Assembly: GCA_947034895.1 (NCBI GenBank)
Contig: OX344763.1
Span: 72,125,093 to 72,189,092, forward strand
Length of the DNA: 64,000 bases
Reading direction: 5' to 3'
Source of the DNA: Rhytidiadelphus loreus
Taxonomy: Eukaryota; Streptophyta; Bryopsida; Hypnales; Hylocomiaceae
Below the pieces are notes generated by a model. It was not told the DNA's origin. It was given only the letters and a program-made list of their open reading frames with translations, and did not search any database. The translations under genes were made by a program, and so were the position numbers. Below are positions 15,313 through 29,380 of the stretch, piece after piece; positions within the stretch are counted from its first letter, which is position 1, and each line of letters starts with the position of its first letter.

Positions 15313-18300
15313 GAACTTAGTCTTGTACTTTAATGTCCAGAAAAATGTAATCTCATGCAAATCATGTAAAAGAAAATGTAAAACATGTCGTGCAAGCTGC
15401 AATTATTCATAAAGTCACGAATTAGAAAGAAATTGCAATAAATGGTCAGTAAGAGAGATTACCAAACGTGAAAGTAGAATTTACGGTAGGAACTTAGCCT
15501 TGTACTTTAATGTCCAAAAAAACGTAATCTCATGAAATTCACCTAAAAGTAGATGGGAAACATCCCGTGCAAGTTGCAATTATTCATAAAGTCACGAATT
15601 AGAAAGAATTTGCAATAAGTGGTCAGTAAGAATGATTACCAAACGTGAAAGTATAATTTACGATAGGAACATAGCCTAGTACTTTAATGTCCAAAAAAAC
15701 GTAATCTCATGAAATTCACCTAAAAGAAGATGATTAACATCTCGTGCAAGTTGCAATTATTCATAAAGTCACGAATTAGAATCAAATTGCAATAAGTGGT
15801 CAGTGAGAATGATTACCAAACGTGAAAGTAGAATTTACGGTAGGAACATAGCCTAGTACTTTAATATCCAAAAAAATATAATCTCATGCAATTCACGTAA
15901 AAGAAATGGAAAAGATCTTGTGCAAGTTGCAATTATTCATAAAGTCACGAATTAGAAAGAAATTGCAATAAGTGGTCAGTGAGAATGATTACCAGACGTG
16001 AAAGTAAAATTTGTGGTAGGAACTTAGCATTGTACTTTAATATGCAAAAAAATATAATCTCATGCAATTCACGTAAAAGAAATGGAAAAGATCTCGTGCA
16101 AGTTGCAATTATTCATAAAGACACGAATTAGAAAGAAATTGCAATAAGTGGTCAGTAAGAATAATTACCAAACGTGAAAGTAAAATTTGTGGTAGGAACT
16201 TAGCCTCGTACTTTAATATCCAAAAAAATATAATCTCATGCAATTCACGTAAAAGAAATGGAAAAGATCTTGTGCAAGTTGCAATTATTCATAAAGACAC
16301 GAATTAGAAAGAAATTGCAATAAGTGGTTTGTAAGAATGATTACCAAACGTGAAAGTAAAATTTGTGGTAGGAACTTAGTCTTGTACTTTAATGCCCGGA
16401 AAAATGTAATCTCATGCAAATCACGTAAAAGAAAATGGGAAACATGTCGTGAAAGCTGCAATTATTCATAAAGTCACGAATCAGTAAAAAATTGCAATAA
16501 GTCGTCTGTAAGAATGATTACCAGACGTGAAAGTAAAATTTGCTGGAGGAAGCTGGCGTTGTACTTTAATGTCCAAAAAAACGTAATATCATGAAATTCA
16601 CCTAAAAGAAGATGGGAAACATGTCGTGCAAGTTGCAATTATTCATAAAGTCACGAATCAGTAAAAAATTGCAATAAGTCGTCTGTAAGAATGATTACCA
16701 GACGTGAAGGTAAAATTTGCGGTAGGAAGTTGGCGTTGTACTTTAATGTCCAGAAAAATGTAATCTCATGCAATTCACCTAAACGAAAATGGGAAACATG
16801 TCGTGCAAGTTGCAATTATTCATAAAATCACGAATTAGAAAGAAATTGCAATAAGTGGTCAGTAAGAATGATTACCAAACGTGAAAGTATAATTTACGAT
16901 AGGAACATAGCCTAGTACTTTAATGTCCAAAAAAACGTAATCTCATGAAATTCACCTAAAAAAAGATGGGAATCATCTCGTGCAAGTTGCAATTATTCAT
17001 AAAGTCACGAATTAGAATAAAATTGCAATAAGTGGTCAGTAAGAATGATTACCAGACGTGAAAGTAAAATTTGCTGGAGGAAACTGGCGTTGTACTTTAA
17101 TGTCCAAAAAAACGTAATATCATGAAATTCACCTAAAAGAAGATGGGAAACATCCCGTGCAAGATGCAATTATTCATAAAGTCACGAATTAGAAAGAAAT
17201 TGCAATAAGTGGTCAGTAAGAATGATTACCAAACGTGAAAGTAAAATTTGTAGTAGGAACTTAGTCTTGTACTTTAATGTCCAGAAAAATGTAATCTCAT
17301 GCAAATCATGTAAAAGAAAATGGGAAACATGTCGTGCAAGTTGCAATTATTCATAAAGTCACGAATTAGAAAGAAATTGCAGTAAGTGGTCAGTAAGAGA
17401 GATTACCAAACGTGAAAGTAGAATTTACGGTAGGAACTTAGCCTTGTACTTTAATGTCCATGAAAACGTAATCTCATGAAATTCACCTAAAAGAAGATGG
17501 GAAACATCCCGTGCAAGTTGCAATTATTCATAAAGTCACAAATTAGAAAGAAATTGCAATAAGTGGTTTGTAAGAATGATTACCAAACGTGAAAGTAGAA
17601 TTTACGGTAGGAACATAGCCTCGTACTTTAATATCCAAAAAAATATAATCTCATGCAATTCACGTAAAAGAAATGGAAAAGATCTTGTGCAAGTTGCAAT
17701 TATTCACAAAGACACGAATTAGAAAGAAATTGCAATAAGTGGTCAGTAAGAATGATTACCACACGTGAAAGTATAATTTACGATAGGAACATAGCCTAGT
17801 ACTTTAATGTCCAGAAAAATGTAATCTCATGAAATTCACCTAAAAGAAGATGGGAAACATCCCGTACAAGTTGCAATTATTCATAAAGTCACGAATGAGA
17901 AAGAAATTGCAATAAGTGGTCAGTAAGAATAATTACCAAACGTGAAAGTATAATTTACAATAGGAACATAGCCTAGTACTTTAATGTCCAAAAAAACGTA
18001 ATCTCATGAAATTCACCTAAAAGAAAATGGGAAACATCCCGTACAAGTTGCAATTATTCATAAAGTCACGAATGAGAAAGAAATTGCAATAAGTGGTCAT
18101 TAAGAATGATTACCAAACGTGAAAGTAAAATTTGCGGTAGGAAGCTGGCGTTGTACTTTAATGTCCAAAAAAACGTAATATCATGAAATTCACCTAAAAG
18201 AAGATGGGAAACATCTCGTGAAAGTTGCAATTATTCATAAAGTCACGAATTAGAAAAAAATTGCAATAAGTGGTCATTAAGAATGATTACCAAACGTGAA

Positions 18301-21249
18301 AGTAAAATTTGCGGTAGGAAGCTGGAGTTCTACTTTAATGTCCAAAAAAACGTAATATCATGAAATTCACCTAAAAGAAGATGGGAAACATCTCGTGAAA
18401 GTTGCAATTATTCATAAAGTCACGAATTAGAAAAAAATTGCAATAAGTGGTCAATAAGAATGATTACCAAACGTGAAAGTAAAATTTGCGGTAGGAAGCT
18501 GGAGTTGTACTTTAATGTCCAAAAAAACGTAATATCATGAAATTCACCTAAAAGAAAATGGGAAACATGTCGTGAAAGCTGCAATTATTCATAAAGTCAC
18601 GAATTAGAATAAAATTGCAATAAGTCGTCAGTAAGAATGATTACCAAACGTGAAAGTAGAATTTACGGTAGTTACTTAGCCTTGTACTTCAATGTCGAAA
18701 AATACCTAATCTCTTGAAATTCACCTAAAAGAAGATGGGAAACATCTCGTGAAAGTTGCAATTATTCAGAAAGTCACGAATTAGAAAAAAATTGCAATAA
18801 GTGGTCAATAAGAATGATTACCAAACGTGAATGTAAAATTTGCGGTAGGAAGCTGGCGTTGTACTTTAATGTCCAAAAAAACGTAATCTCATGAAATTCA
18901 CCTAAAAGAAGATGGGAAACATCTCGTGCAAGTTGCAATTATTCATAAAGTCATGAATCAGAAAAAAATTGCAATAAGTGGTCAGTAAGAATAATTACCA
19001 AACGTGAAAGTAAAATTTGTGTTAGGAACATAGCCTTGTACTTTAATGTCCAGAAAAATGTAATCTCATGCAATTCACGTAAAGGAAATGGAAAACATCT
19101 CGTGCAAGTTGCAATTATTCATAAAGTCACGAATTAGAAAGAAATTGCAATAAGTGGTCAGTAAGAATGATTACCAGACGTGAAAGTAAAATTTGCGGTA
19201 GGAAGTTGGCGTTGTACTTTAATGTCGAAAAAAATATAATCTCATGCAATTCACCTAAAAGAAGTGGGAAACATGTCGAGCAAGTTGCAATTATTCATAA
19301 AGTCATGAATCAGAAAAAAATTGCAATAAGTGGTCAGTAAGAATAATTACCAAACGTGAAAGTAAAATTTGTGTTAGGAACCTAGCCTTGTACTTTAATG
19401 TCCAGAAAAATGTAATCTCATGCAATTCACCTAAAAGAAAATGGGAAACATGTCGTGAAAGCTGCAATTATTCATAAAGTCACAAATTAGAATAAAATTG
19501 CAATAAGTGGTCAGTAAGATTGATTACCAAACGTGAAAGTAGAATTTACGGTAGTTACTTAGCCTTGTACTTTAATGTCGAAAAAAACCTAATCTCTTGA
19601 AATTCACCTAAAAGAAGATGGGAAACATCTCGTGAAAGTTGCAATTATTCATAAAGTCACGAATTAGAAGGAAATTGCAATAAGTGTTCAGTAAGAATGA
19701 TTACGACACGTGAAAGTTAACTTTGAGGTAGGAATATAGCTTGGTACTTTAATATCCAAAAAAATATAATCGCATGCAACTCACGTAAAAGAAATGGAAA
19801 ACATCTCGTGCAAGTTGCAATCATTCATAAAGTCACGATTTAGGAAAAAATTGCAATAAGTGGTCAGTAAGAATGATTACCACCCGTGAAAGTAAAATTT
19901 GCGGTAGGAAGTTGGCGTTGTACTTTAATGTTCAGAAAAATGTAATCTTATGAAATTCACCTAAAAGAAAATGGGAAACATCTCGTGCAAGTTGCAATTA
20001 TTCATAAAGTCACGAATTAGAAGGAAATTGCAATAAGTGGTCAGTAAGAATGATTACCAGACGTGAAAGTAAAATTTGCGGTAGGAAGTTGGCGATATAC
20101 TTTAATGTCGAAAAAAATATAATCTCATTCAATTCACGTAAAAGAAGTGGGAAACATGTCGTGCAAGTTGCAATTATTCATAGAGTCACGAATTCGAAAG
20201 AAATTGCAATAAGTGGTCAGTAAGATTGATTACCAAACGTGAAAGTAAAATTTGTGGTTGGAACCTAGCCTTGTACTTTAATGTCCAGAAAAACGTAATC
20301 TCATGCAATTCACCTGAAAGAAGATGGGAAACATCTCGTGCAAGTTGCAATTATTCATAAAGTCACGAATCAGAAAAAAATTGCAATAAGTGGTCAGTAA
20401 GAATAATTACCAAACGTGAAAGTATAATTTACAATAGGAACATAGCCTAGTACTTTAATATCCAAAAAAACGTAATCTCATGAAATTCACCTAAAACAAA
20501 ATGGGAAACATGTCGTGCAAGTTGCAATTATTCATAAAGTCACGAATTAGAAAGAAATTGCAATAAGTGTTCAGTAAGAATGATTACCAGACGTGAAAGT
20601 AAAATTTGCGGTAGGATGTTGGCGTTGTACTTTAATGTCCAAAAAAACGTAATATCATGAAATTCACCTAAAAGAAGATGGGAAACATCTCGTGCAAGTT
20701 GCAATTATTCATAAAGTCACGAATTAGAAAGAAATTGCAATAAGTGGTCTGTAAGAATGATTACTAGACGTGAAAGTAGAATTTACGGTAGGAACATAGC
20801 CTTGAACTTTAATGTCCAAAAAAACGTAATCTCATGAAATTCACCTAAAAGAAAATGGGAAACATGTCGTGAAAACTGCAATTATTCATAAAGTCACGAA
20901 TTAGAATAAAATTGCAATAAGTCGTGAGTAAGAATGATTACCAAACGTGAAAGTAGAATTTACGGTAGTTACTTAGCCTTGTACTTTAATGTCGAGAAAA
21001 ACCTAATCTCTTGAAATTCACCGAAAAGAAGATGGGAAACATCTCGTGAAAGTTGCAATTATTCATAAAGTCACGAATTAGAAAAAAATTGCAATAAGTG
21101 GTCAATAAGAATGATTACCAAACGTGAAAGTAAAGTTTGCGGTAGGAAGCTGGCGTTGTACTTTAATGTCCAAAAAAACGTAATCTCATGAAATTCACCT
21201 AAAAGAAGATGGGAAACATCTCGTGCAAGTTGCAATTATTCATAAAGTC

Positions 21250-24240
21250 ACGAATTAGAAAGAAATTGCACTAAGTGGTCAGTAAGAATGATTACCTGAC
21301 GTGAAAGTAGAATTTACGGTAGGAACATAGCCTTGTACTTTCATGTCCAAAAAAATGTAATCTCATGCAATTCACGTAAAAGAAAATGGGAAACATGTCG
21401 TGCAAGTTGCAATTATTCATAAAGTCACGAATTAGAAAGAAATTGCAATAAGTGGTCAGTAAGAATGATTACCAGACATGAAAGTAGAATTTACGGTAGG
21501 AACATAGACTTGTACTTTAATGTCCAGAAAAACGTAATCTCATGAAGTTCACCTAAAAGAAGATGGGAAACATCTCGTGCAAGTTGCAATTATTCTTAAA
21601 GTCACGAATTCGCAAACATTTGCAATAGGTTGTCACTGAGAATGATTACGAAACGTGAAAGTAAAATTTGCGGTAGGAAGTTAGCCTTGTACTTTAATGT
21701 CCAAAGAAATGTAATCTCATGAAATTCACGTAAAAGAGGATGGGAAAGATCTCGTGCAAGTTGCAATTATTCATAAAGTCACGAATTAGAAAGAAATTGC
21801 AATAAGTGGTCAGTAAGAATGATTACCAAACGTGAAAGTAAAATTTGTGGTAGGAACTTAGCCTTGTACTTTAATATCCAAAAAAATATAATCTCATGCA
21901 ATTCACGTAAAAGAAGTGGAAAACATCTCGTCCAAGTTGCAATTATTCATAAAGTCGCGAATTAGAATAAAATTGCAATAAGTGGTCAGTAAGAATGATT
22001 ACCAGACGTGAAAGTAGAATTTATGGTAGGAACATAGCCTTGTACTTTAATGTCCAGAAAAATGTAATCTCATGCAATTCACGTAAAAGAAAATGGGAAA
22101 CATGTCATGCAAGTTGCAAGTATTCATAAAGTCACGAATTAGAAAGAAATTGCAATAAGTTGTCAGTAAGAATGATTACGGGACGTGAAAGTAGAATTTA
22201 CGGTAGGAACATAGCCTGGTACTTTAATGTCCAGAAAAATGTAATCTCATGCAATTCACGTAAAAGAAAATGGGAAACATGTCGTGCAAGTTGCAATTAT
22301 TCGTAAAGTCACGAATTAGAATAAAATTGCAATAAGTGGTCAGTAAGAATGATTACCAGACATGAAAGTAGAATTTACGGTAGGAACATAGACTTGTACT
22401 TTAATGTCCAGAAAAACGTAATCTCATGAAATTCACCTAAAAGAAGATGGGAAACATCTCGTGCAAGTTGCAATTATTCTTAAAGTCACGAATTCGCAAA
22501 CATTTGCAATAGGTTGTCACTGAGAATGATTACGAAACGTGAAAGTAAAATTTGCGGTAGGAAGTTAGCCTTGTACTTTAATGTCCAAAGAAATGTAATC
22601 TCATGAAATTCACGTAAAAGAGGATGGGAAAGATCTCGTGCAAGTTGCAATTATTCATAAAGTCACGAATTAGAAAGAAATTGCAATAAGTGGTCAGTAA
22701 GAATGATTACCAAACGTGAAAGTAAAATTTGTGGTAGGAACTTAGCCTTGTACTTTAATATCCAAAAAAATATAATCTCATGCAATTCACGTAAAAGAAG
22801 TGGAAAACATCTCGTCCAAGTTGCAATTATTCATAAAGTCGCGAATTAGAATAAAATTGCAATAAGTGGTCAGTAAGAATGATTACCAGACGTGAAAGTA
22901 GAATTTATGGTAGGAACATAGCCTTGTACTTTAATGTCCAGAAAAATGTAATCTCATGCAATTCACGTAAAAGAAAATGGGAAACATGTCATGCAAGTTG
23001 CAAGTATTCATAAAGTCACGAATTAGAAAGAAATTGCAATAAGTTGTCAGTAAGAATGATTACGGGACGTGAAAGTAGAATTTACGGTAGGAACATAGCC
23101 TGGTACTTTAATGTCCAGAAAAATGTAATCTCATGCAATTCACGTAAAAGAAAATGGGAAACATGTCGTGCAAGTTGCAATTATTCGTAAAGTCACGAAT
23201 TAGAATAAAATTGCAATAAGTGGTGAGGAAGAATCATTACCAAACGTGAAAGTAAAATTTACGGTAGGAACATAGCCTTGTACTTTAATGTCCAAAAAAA
23301 TGTAATCTCATGCAATTCACGTAAAAGAAAATGGGAAACATGTCGTGCAAGTTGCAATTATTCATAAAGTCACGAATTAGAAAGAAATTGCAATAAGTGG
23401 TCAGTAAGAATGATTACCTGACGTGAAAGTAGAATTTACGGTAGGAACATAGCCTTGTACTTTCATGTCCAAAAAAATGTAATCTCATGCAATTCACGTA
23501 AAAGAAAATGGGAAACATGTCGTGCAAGTTGCAATTATTCATAAAGTCACGAATTAGAAAGAAATTGCAATAAGTGGTCAGTAAGAATGATTACCAGACG
23601 TGAAAGTAGAATTTACGGTAGGAACATAGACTTGTACTTTAATGTCCAGAAAAACGTAATCTCATGAAATTCACCTAAAAGAAGATGGGAAACATCTCGT
23701 GCAAGTTGCAATTATTCTTAAAGTCACGAATTCGCAAACATTTGCAATAGGTTGTCACTGAGAATGATTACGAAACGTGAAAGTAAAATTTGCGGTAGGA
23801 AGTTAGCCTTGTACTTTAATGTCCAAAGAAATGTAATCTCATGAAATTCACGTAAAAGAGGATGGGAAAGATCTCGTGCAAGTTGCAATTATTCATAAAG
23901 TCACGAATTAGAAAGAAATTGCAATAAGTGGTCAGTAAGAATGATTACCAAACGTGAAAGTAAAATTTGTGGTAGGAACTTAGCCTTGTACTTTAATATC
24001 CAAAAAAATATAATCTCATGCAATTCACGTAAAAGAAGTGGAAAACATCTCGTCCAAGTTGCAATTATTCATAAAGTCGCAAATTAGAATAAAATTGCAA
24101 TAAGTGGTCAGTAAGAATGATTACCAGACGTGAAAGTAGAATTTATGGTAGGAACATAGCCTTGTACTTTAATGTCCAGAAAAATGTAATCTCATGCAAT
24201 TCACGTAAAAGAAAATGGAAAACATCTTGTGCAAGTTGCA
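21250..24240 (+). repeat. Five- and seven-monomer higher-order repeats
   Basis: The rare monomer with AATTCGCAAACATTTGCAATAG follows GTCACG at 21,601, 22,485 and 23,723: shifts of 884 bp (five monomers) and 1,238 bp (seven). Block 21,462-22,345 is repeated at 22,346-23,229. A two-monomer prefix marked by ATTACCTGACG and TTTCATGTCC (near 21,291) reappears with the third copy near 23,413. Neighbouring monomers are also shared, for example those with CATCTCGTCCAAG and GATTACGGGACG. Confidence 0.85.
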
Positions 24241-27200
24241 ATTAATCATAAAGTCACGAATTAGAAAGAAATTGCAATAAGTTGTCAGTAAGAATGATTA
24301 CGGGACGTGAAAGTAGAATTTACGGTAGGAACATAGCCTTGTACTTTAATGTCCAAGAAAACGTAATCTCATGAAATTCACCTAAAAGAAGATGGGAAAC
24401 ATCTCGTGCAAGTTGCAATTATTCATAAAGTCACGAATTAGATGAAATTGTAATAAGTGGTCAGTAAGAATGATTATCAAACGTGAAAGTAAAATTTGTG
24501 GTAGTAACTTAGCCTTGTACTTTAATGTCCAGAAAAATGTAATCTCATGCAATTCACGTAAAAGAAAATGGGAAACATGTCGTGCAAGTTGCAATTATTC
24601 GTAAAGTCACGAATTAGAATAAAATTGCAATAAGTGGTGAGGAAGAATGATTACCAAACGTGAAAGTAAAATTTGTGGTAGGAACTTAGCCTTGTACTTT
24701 AATATCCAAAAAAATATAATATCATGCAATTCACGTAAAAGAAATGGAAAACATCTTGTGCAAGTTGCAATTAATCATAAAGTCACGAATTAGAAAGAAA
24801 TTGCAATAAGTGGTCAGTAAGAATGATTACCAGACGTGAAAGTAGAATTTACGGTAGGAACATAGCCTTGTACTTTAATGTCCAAAAAAACGTAATCTCA
24901 TGAAATTCACCTAAAAGAAGATGGGAAACATCTCGTGCAAGTTGCAATTATTCTTAAAGTCACGAATTAGAAAAAAATTGCAATAAGCGGTCAGTAAGAA
25001 TGATTAGCAGACGTGAAAGTAAAAATTGCGGTAGGAAGTTGGCGTTGTACTTTAATGTCCACAAAAATGTAATCTCATGCAATTCACCTACAAGAAAATG
25101 GGAAACATGTCATGCAGGTTGCAATTATTCATAAAGTCACGAATTTGCAAACATTTGGAATAGGTGGTTACTTTGAATGATTACCAAACGTGAAAGTAAA
25201 AATTGCGGTAGGAAGTTAGCCGTGTACTTTAATGTCCAAAAAAATGTAATCTCATGAAATTCATTTAAAAGGAAATGGAAAACATTTTGTGCAAGTTGCA
25301 ATTATTCATAAAGTCACGAATTAGAAAAAAATTGCAATAAGTGGTCAGGAAGAATGATTACCAAACGTGAAAGTTAAATTTGCAGTAGGAACTTCGCCCT
25401 GTACTTTAATGTCCAAAAGAATGTAATCCTATGAAATCCACGTGAAAGAAATGGGAAGCATGTTATCTAAGTTGCATTTATTCATTAAGTCACAAATTAG
25501 TAAAACATTGCAATTTGTGATGACTTTAAATGACCTTGCACGTGAATGTAAAAATTGGTGCCTTTACCAAGCCCTGTACTTTAATGTCCCAAAAAATATA
25601 ATCTCATTAAATTCACGTAAAAGAAGATGAGAAACAAGTTGTGCAAGTTGCAATTATTCATAAAGTCACGAATTAGAAAAAAATTGCAATAAGTGGTCAG
25701 TATGAATGATTACCAAACATGAAAGTAAAATTTGTGGTAGGAACTTAGCCTTGTACTTTAATGTCCAGGAAAATGTAATCTCAGGCAATTCACGTAAAAG
25801 AAAATGGGAAACATGTCGTGCAAGTTGCAATTATTCATAAAGTCACGAATTAGAAAAAAATTGCAATAAGTGGTTAGGAAGAATGATTACCAAACGTGAA
25901 AGTAAAATTTGCGGTAGGAACTCAGCCTTGTACTTTAATGTCCAGAATAATGTAATCTAATGAAATTTACTTAAAGAGAAATGGAAAACATTTTGTGGAG
26001 GTTGCAATTATTCAGAAAGTCACGAATTAGAAAAATATTGCAATAAGTGATCACTTTAAATGACTTTGCACGTGAAAGTAAAAATTGGAGCCTTAACCAA
26101 GCCCTTTACTTTAATGTCCAAGAAAATGTAATCTCATGCAATTCACGTAAAAGAAAATGCGAAACATGTCGTGCAAGTTGCAATTATTCATAAAGTCACG
26201 AATTCAAAAACATTTGCAATAGGTGGTCACTTAGAATGATAACGAAACGTGAAAGAAAAATTTGTGGTAGGAACTTAGCCTTGTACTTTAATGTCCTGAG
26301 AAATGTAATCTCATGCAATTCACGTAAAAGAAAATGGGAAACATGTCGTGCAAATTGCAATTATTCATAAAGTCACGAATTAGAAAGAAATTGCAATAAG
26401 TGGTTTGTAAGAATGAATACCAGACGTGAAAGTAGAATTTACGGTAGGAACATAGCCTAGTACTTTAATGTCCAAAAAAACGTAATCTCATGAAATTCAC
26501 CTAAAAGAAGATGGGAAACATCTCGTGCAAGTTGCAATTATTCATAAAGTCACGAATTAGAATAAAATTGCAATAAGTGGTCAGTAAGAATGATTACCAG
26601 ACGTGAAAGTAGAATTTATGGTAGGAACATAGCCTTGTACTTTAATGTCCAGAAAAATGTAATCTCATGCAATTCACGTAAAAGAAAATGGGAAACATGT
26701 CATGCAAGTTGCAAGTATTCATAAAGTCACGAATTAGAAAGAAATTGCAATAAGTTGTCAGTAAGAATGATTACGGGGTTGAAAGTAGAATTTACGGTAG
26801 GAACATAGCCTTGTACTTTAATGTCCAAGAAAACGTAATCTCATGAAATTCACCAAAAAGAAGATGGGAAACATCTCGTGCAAGTTGCAATTATTCATAA
26901 AGTCACGAATTAGATGAAATTGTAATAAGTGGTCAGTAAGAATGATTATCAAACGTGAAAGTAAAATTTGTGGTAGTAACTTAGCCTTGTACTTTAATGT
27001 CCAGAAAAATGTAATCTTATGCAATTCACGTAAAAGAAAATGGGAAACATGTCGTGCAAGTTGCAATTATTCGTAAAGTCACGAATTAGAATAAAATTGC
27101 AATAAGTGGTGAGGAAGAATGATTACCAAACGTGAAAGTAAAATTTGTGGTAGGAACTTAGCCTTGTACTTTAATATCCAAAAAAATATAATATCATGCA

Positions 27201-29380
27201 ATTCACGTAAAAGAAATGGAAAACATCTTGTGCAAGTTGCAATTAATCATAAAGTCACGAATTAGAAAGAAATTGCAATAAGTGGTCAGTAAGAATGATT
27301 ACCAGACGTGAAAGTAGAATTTACGGTAGGAACATAGCCTTGTACTTTAATGTCCAAAAAAACGTAATCTCATGAAATTCACCTAAAAGAAGATGGGAAA
27401 CATCTCGTGCAAGTTGCAATTATTCTTAAAGTCACGAATTAGAAAAAAATTGCAATAAGCGGTCAGTAAGAATGATTACCAGACGTGAAAGTAAAAATTG
27501 CGGTAGGAAGTTGGCGTTGTACTTTAATGTCCACAAAAATGTAATCTCATGAAATTTACTTAAAGAGAAATGGAAAACATTTTGTGGAGGTTGCAATTAT
27601 TCAGAAAGTCACGAATTAGAAAAATATTGCAATAAGTGATCACTTTAAATGACTTTGCACGTGAAAGTAAAAATTGGAGCCTTAACCAAGCCCTTTACTT
27701 TAATGTCCAAGAAAATGTAATCTCATGCAATTCACGTAAAAGAAAATGCGAAACATGTCGTGCAAGTTGCAATTATTCATAAAGTCACGAATTAGAAAAA
27801 AATTGCAATAAGCGGTCAGTAAGAATGATTACCAAACGTGAAAGTAGAATTTACGGTAGGAACATAGCCTTGTACTTTAATGTCCAAAAAAACGTAATCT
27901 CATGAAATTCACCTAAAAGAAGATGGGAAACATCTCGTGCAAGTTGCAATTATTCTTAAAGTCACGAATTAGAAAAAAATTGCAATAAGCGGTCAGTAAG
28001 AATGATTACCAGACGTGAAAGTAAAAATTGCGGTAGGAAGTTGGCGTTGTACTTTAATGTCCACAAAAATGTAATCTCATGCAATTCACCTACAAGAAAA
28101 TGGGAAACATGTCATGCAGGTTGCAATTATTCATAAAGTCACGAATTTGCAAACATTTGGAATAGGTGGTTACTTTGAATGATTACCAAACGTGAAAGTA
28201 AAAATTGCGGTAGGAAGTTAGCCCTGTACTTTAATGTCCAAAAAAATGTAATCTCATGAAATTCATTTAAAAGGAAATGGAAAACATTTTGTGCAAGTTG
28301 CAATTATTCATAAAGTCACGAATTAGAAAAAAATTGCAATAAGTGGTCAGGAAGAATGATTACCAAACGTGAAAGTTAAATTTGCAGTAGGAACTTCGCC
28401 CTGTACTTTAATGTCCAAAAGAATGTAATCCTATGAAATCCACGTGAAAGAAATGGGAAGCATGTTATCTAAGTTGCATTTATTCATTAAGTCACAAATT
28501 AGTAAAACATTGCAATTTGTGATGACTTTAAATGACCTTGCACGTGAATGTAAAAATTGGTGCCTTTACCAAGCCCTGTACTTTAATGTCCCAAAAAATA
28601 TAATCTCATTAAATTCACGTAAAAGAAGATGAGAAACAAGTTGTGCAAGTTGCAATTATTCATAAAGTCACGAATTAGAAAAAAATTGCAATAAGTGGTC
28701 AGTATGAATGATTACCAAACATGAAAGTAAAATTTGTGGTAGGAACTTAGCCTTGTACTTTAATGTCCAGGAAAATGTAATCTCAGGCAATTCACGTAAA
28801 AGAAAATGGGAAACATGTCGTGCAAGTTGCAATTATTCATAAAGTCACGAATTAGAAAAAAATTGCAATAAGTGGTTAGGAAGAATGATTACCAAACGTG
28901 AAAGTAAAATTTGCGGTAGGAACTCAGCCTTGTACTTTAATGTCCAGAATAATGTAATCTAATGAAATTTACTTAAAGAGAAATGGAAAACATTTTGTGG
29001 AGGTTGCAATTATTCAGAAAGTCACGAATTAGAAAAATATTGCAATAAGTGATCACTTTAAATGACTTTGCACGTGAAAGTAAAAATTGGAGCCTTAACC
29101 AAGCCCTTTACTTTAATGTCCAAGAAAATGTAATCTCATGCAATTCACGTAAAAGAAAATGCGAAACATGTCGTGCAAGTTGCAATTATTCATAAAGTCA
29201 CGAATTCAAAAACATTTGCAATAGGTGGTCACTTAGAATGATAACGAAACGTGAAAGAAAAATTTGTGGTAGGAACTTAGCCTTGTACTTTAATGTCCTG
29301 AGAAATGTAATCTCATGCAATTCACGTAAAAGAAAATGGGAAACATGTCGTGCAAATTGCAATTATTCATAAAGTCACGA
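24225..29380 (+). repeat. Overlapping ~1 kb block duplications at the array edge
   Basis: Segment 24,225-25,060 is repeated at about 26,697-27,540 (shift 2,472 bp). Segment 25,060-26,380 is repeated at about 28,062-29,380 (shift 3,002 bp, seventeen monomers), almost without change. A further three-monomer shift (about 530 bp) links 27,410-27,540 and 27,940-28,070. The repeated part contains the diverged subtype with AAATTGGAGCCTTAACCAAG. Confidence 0.85.
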
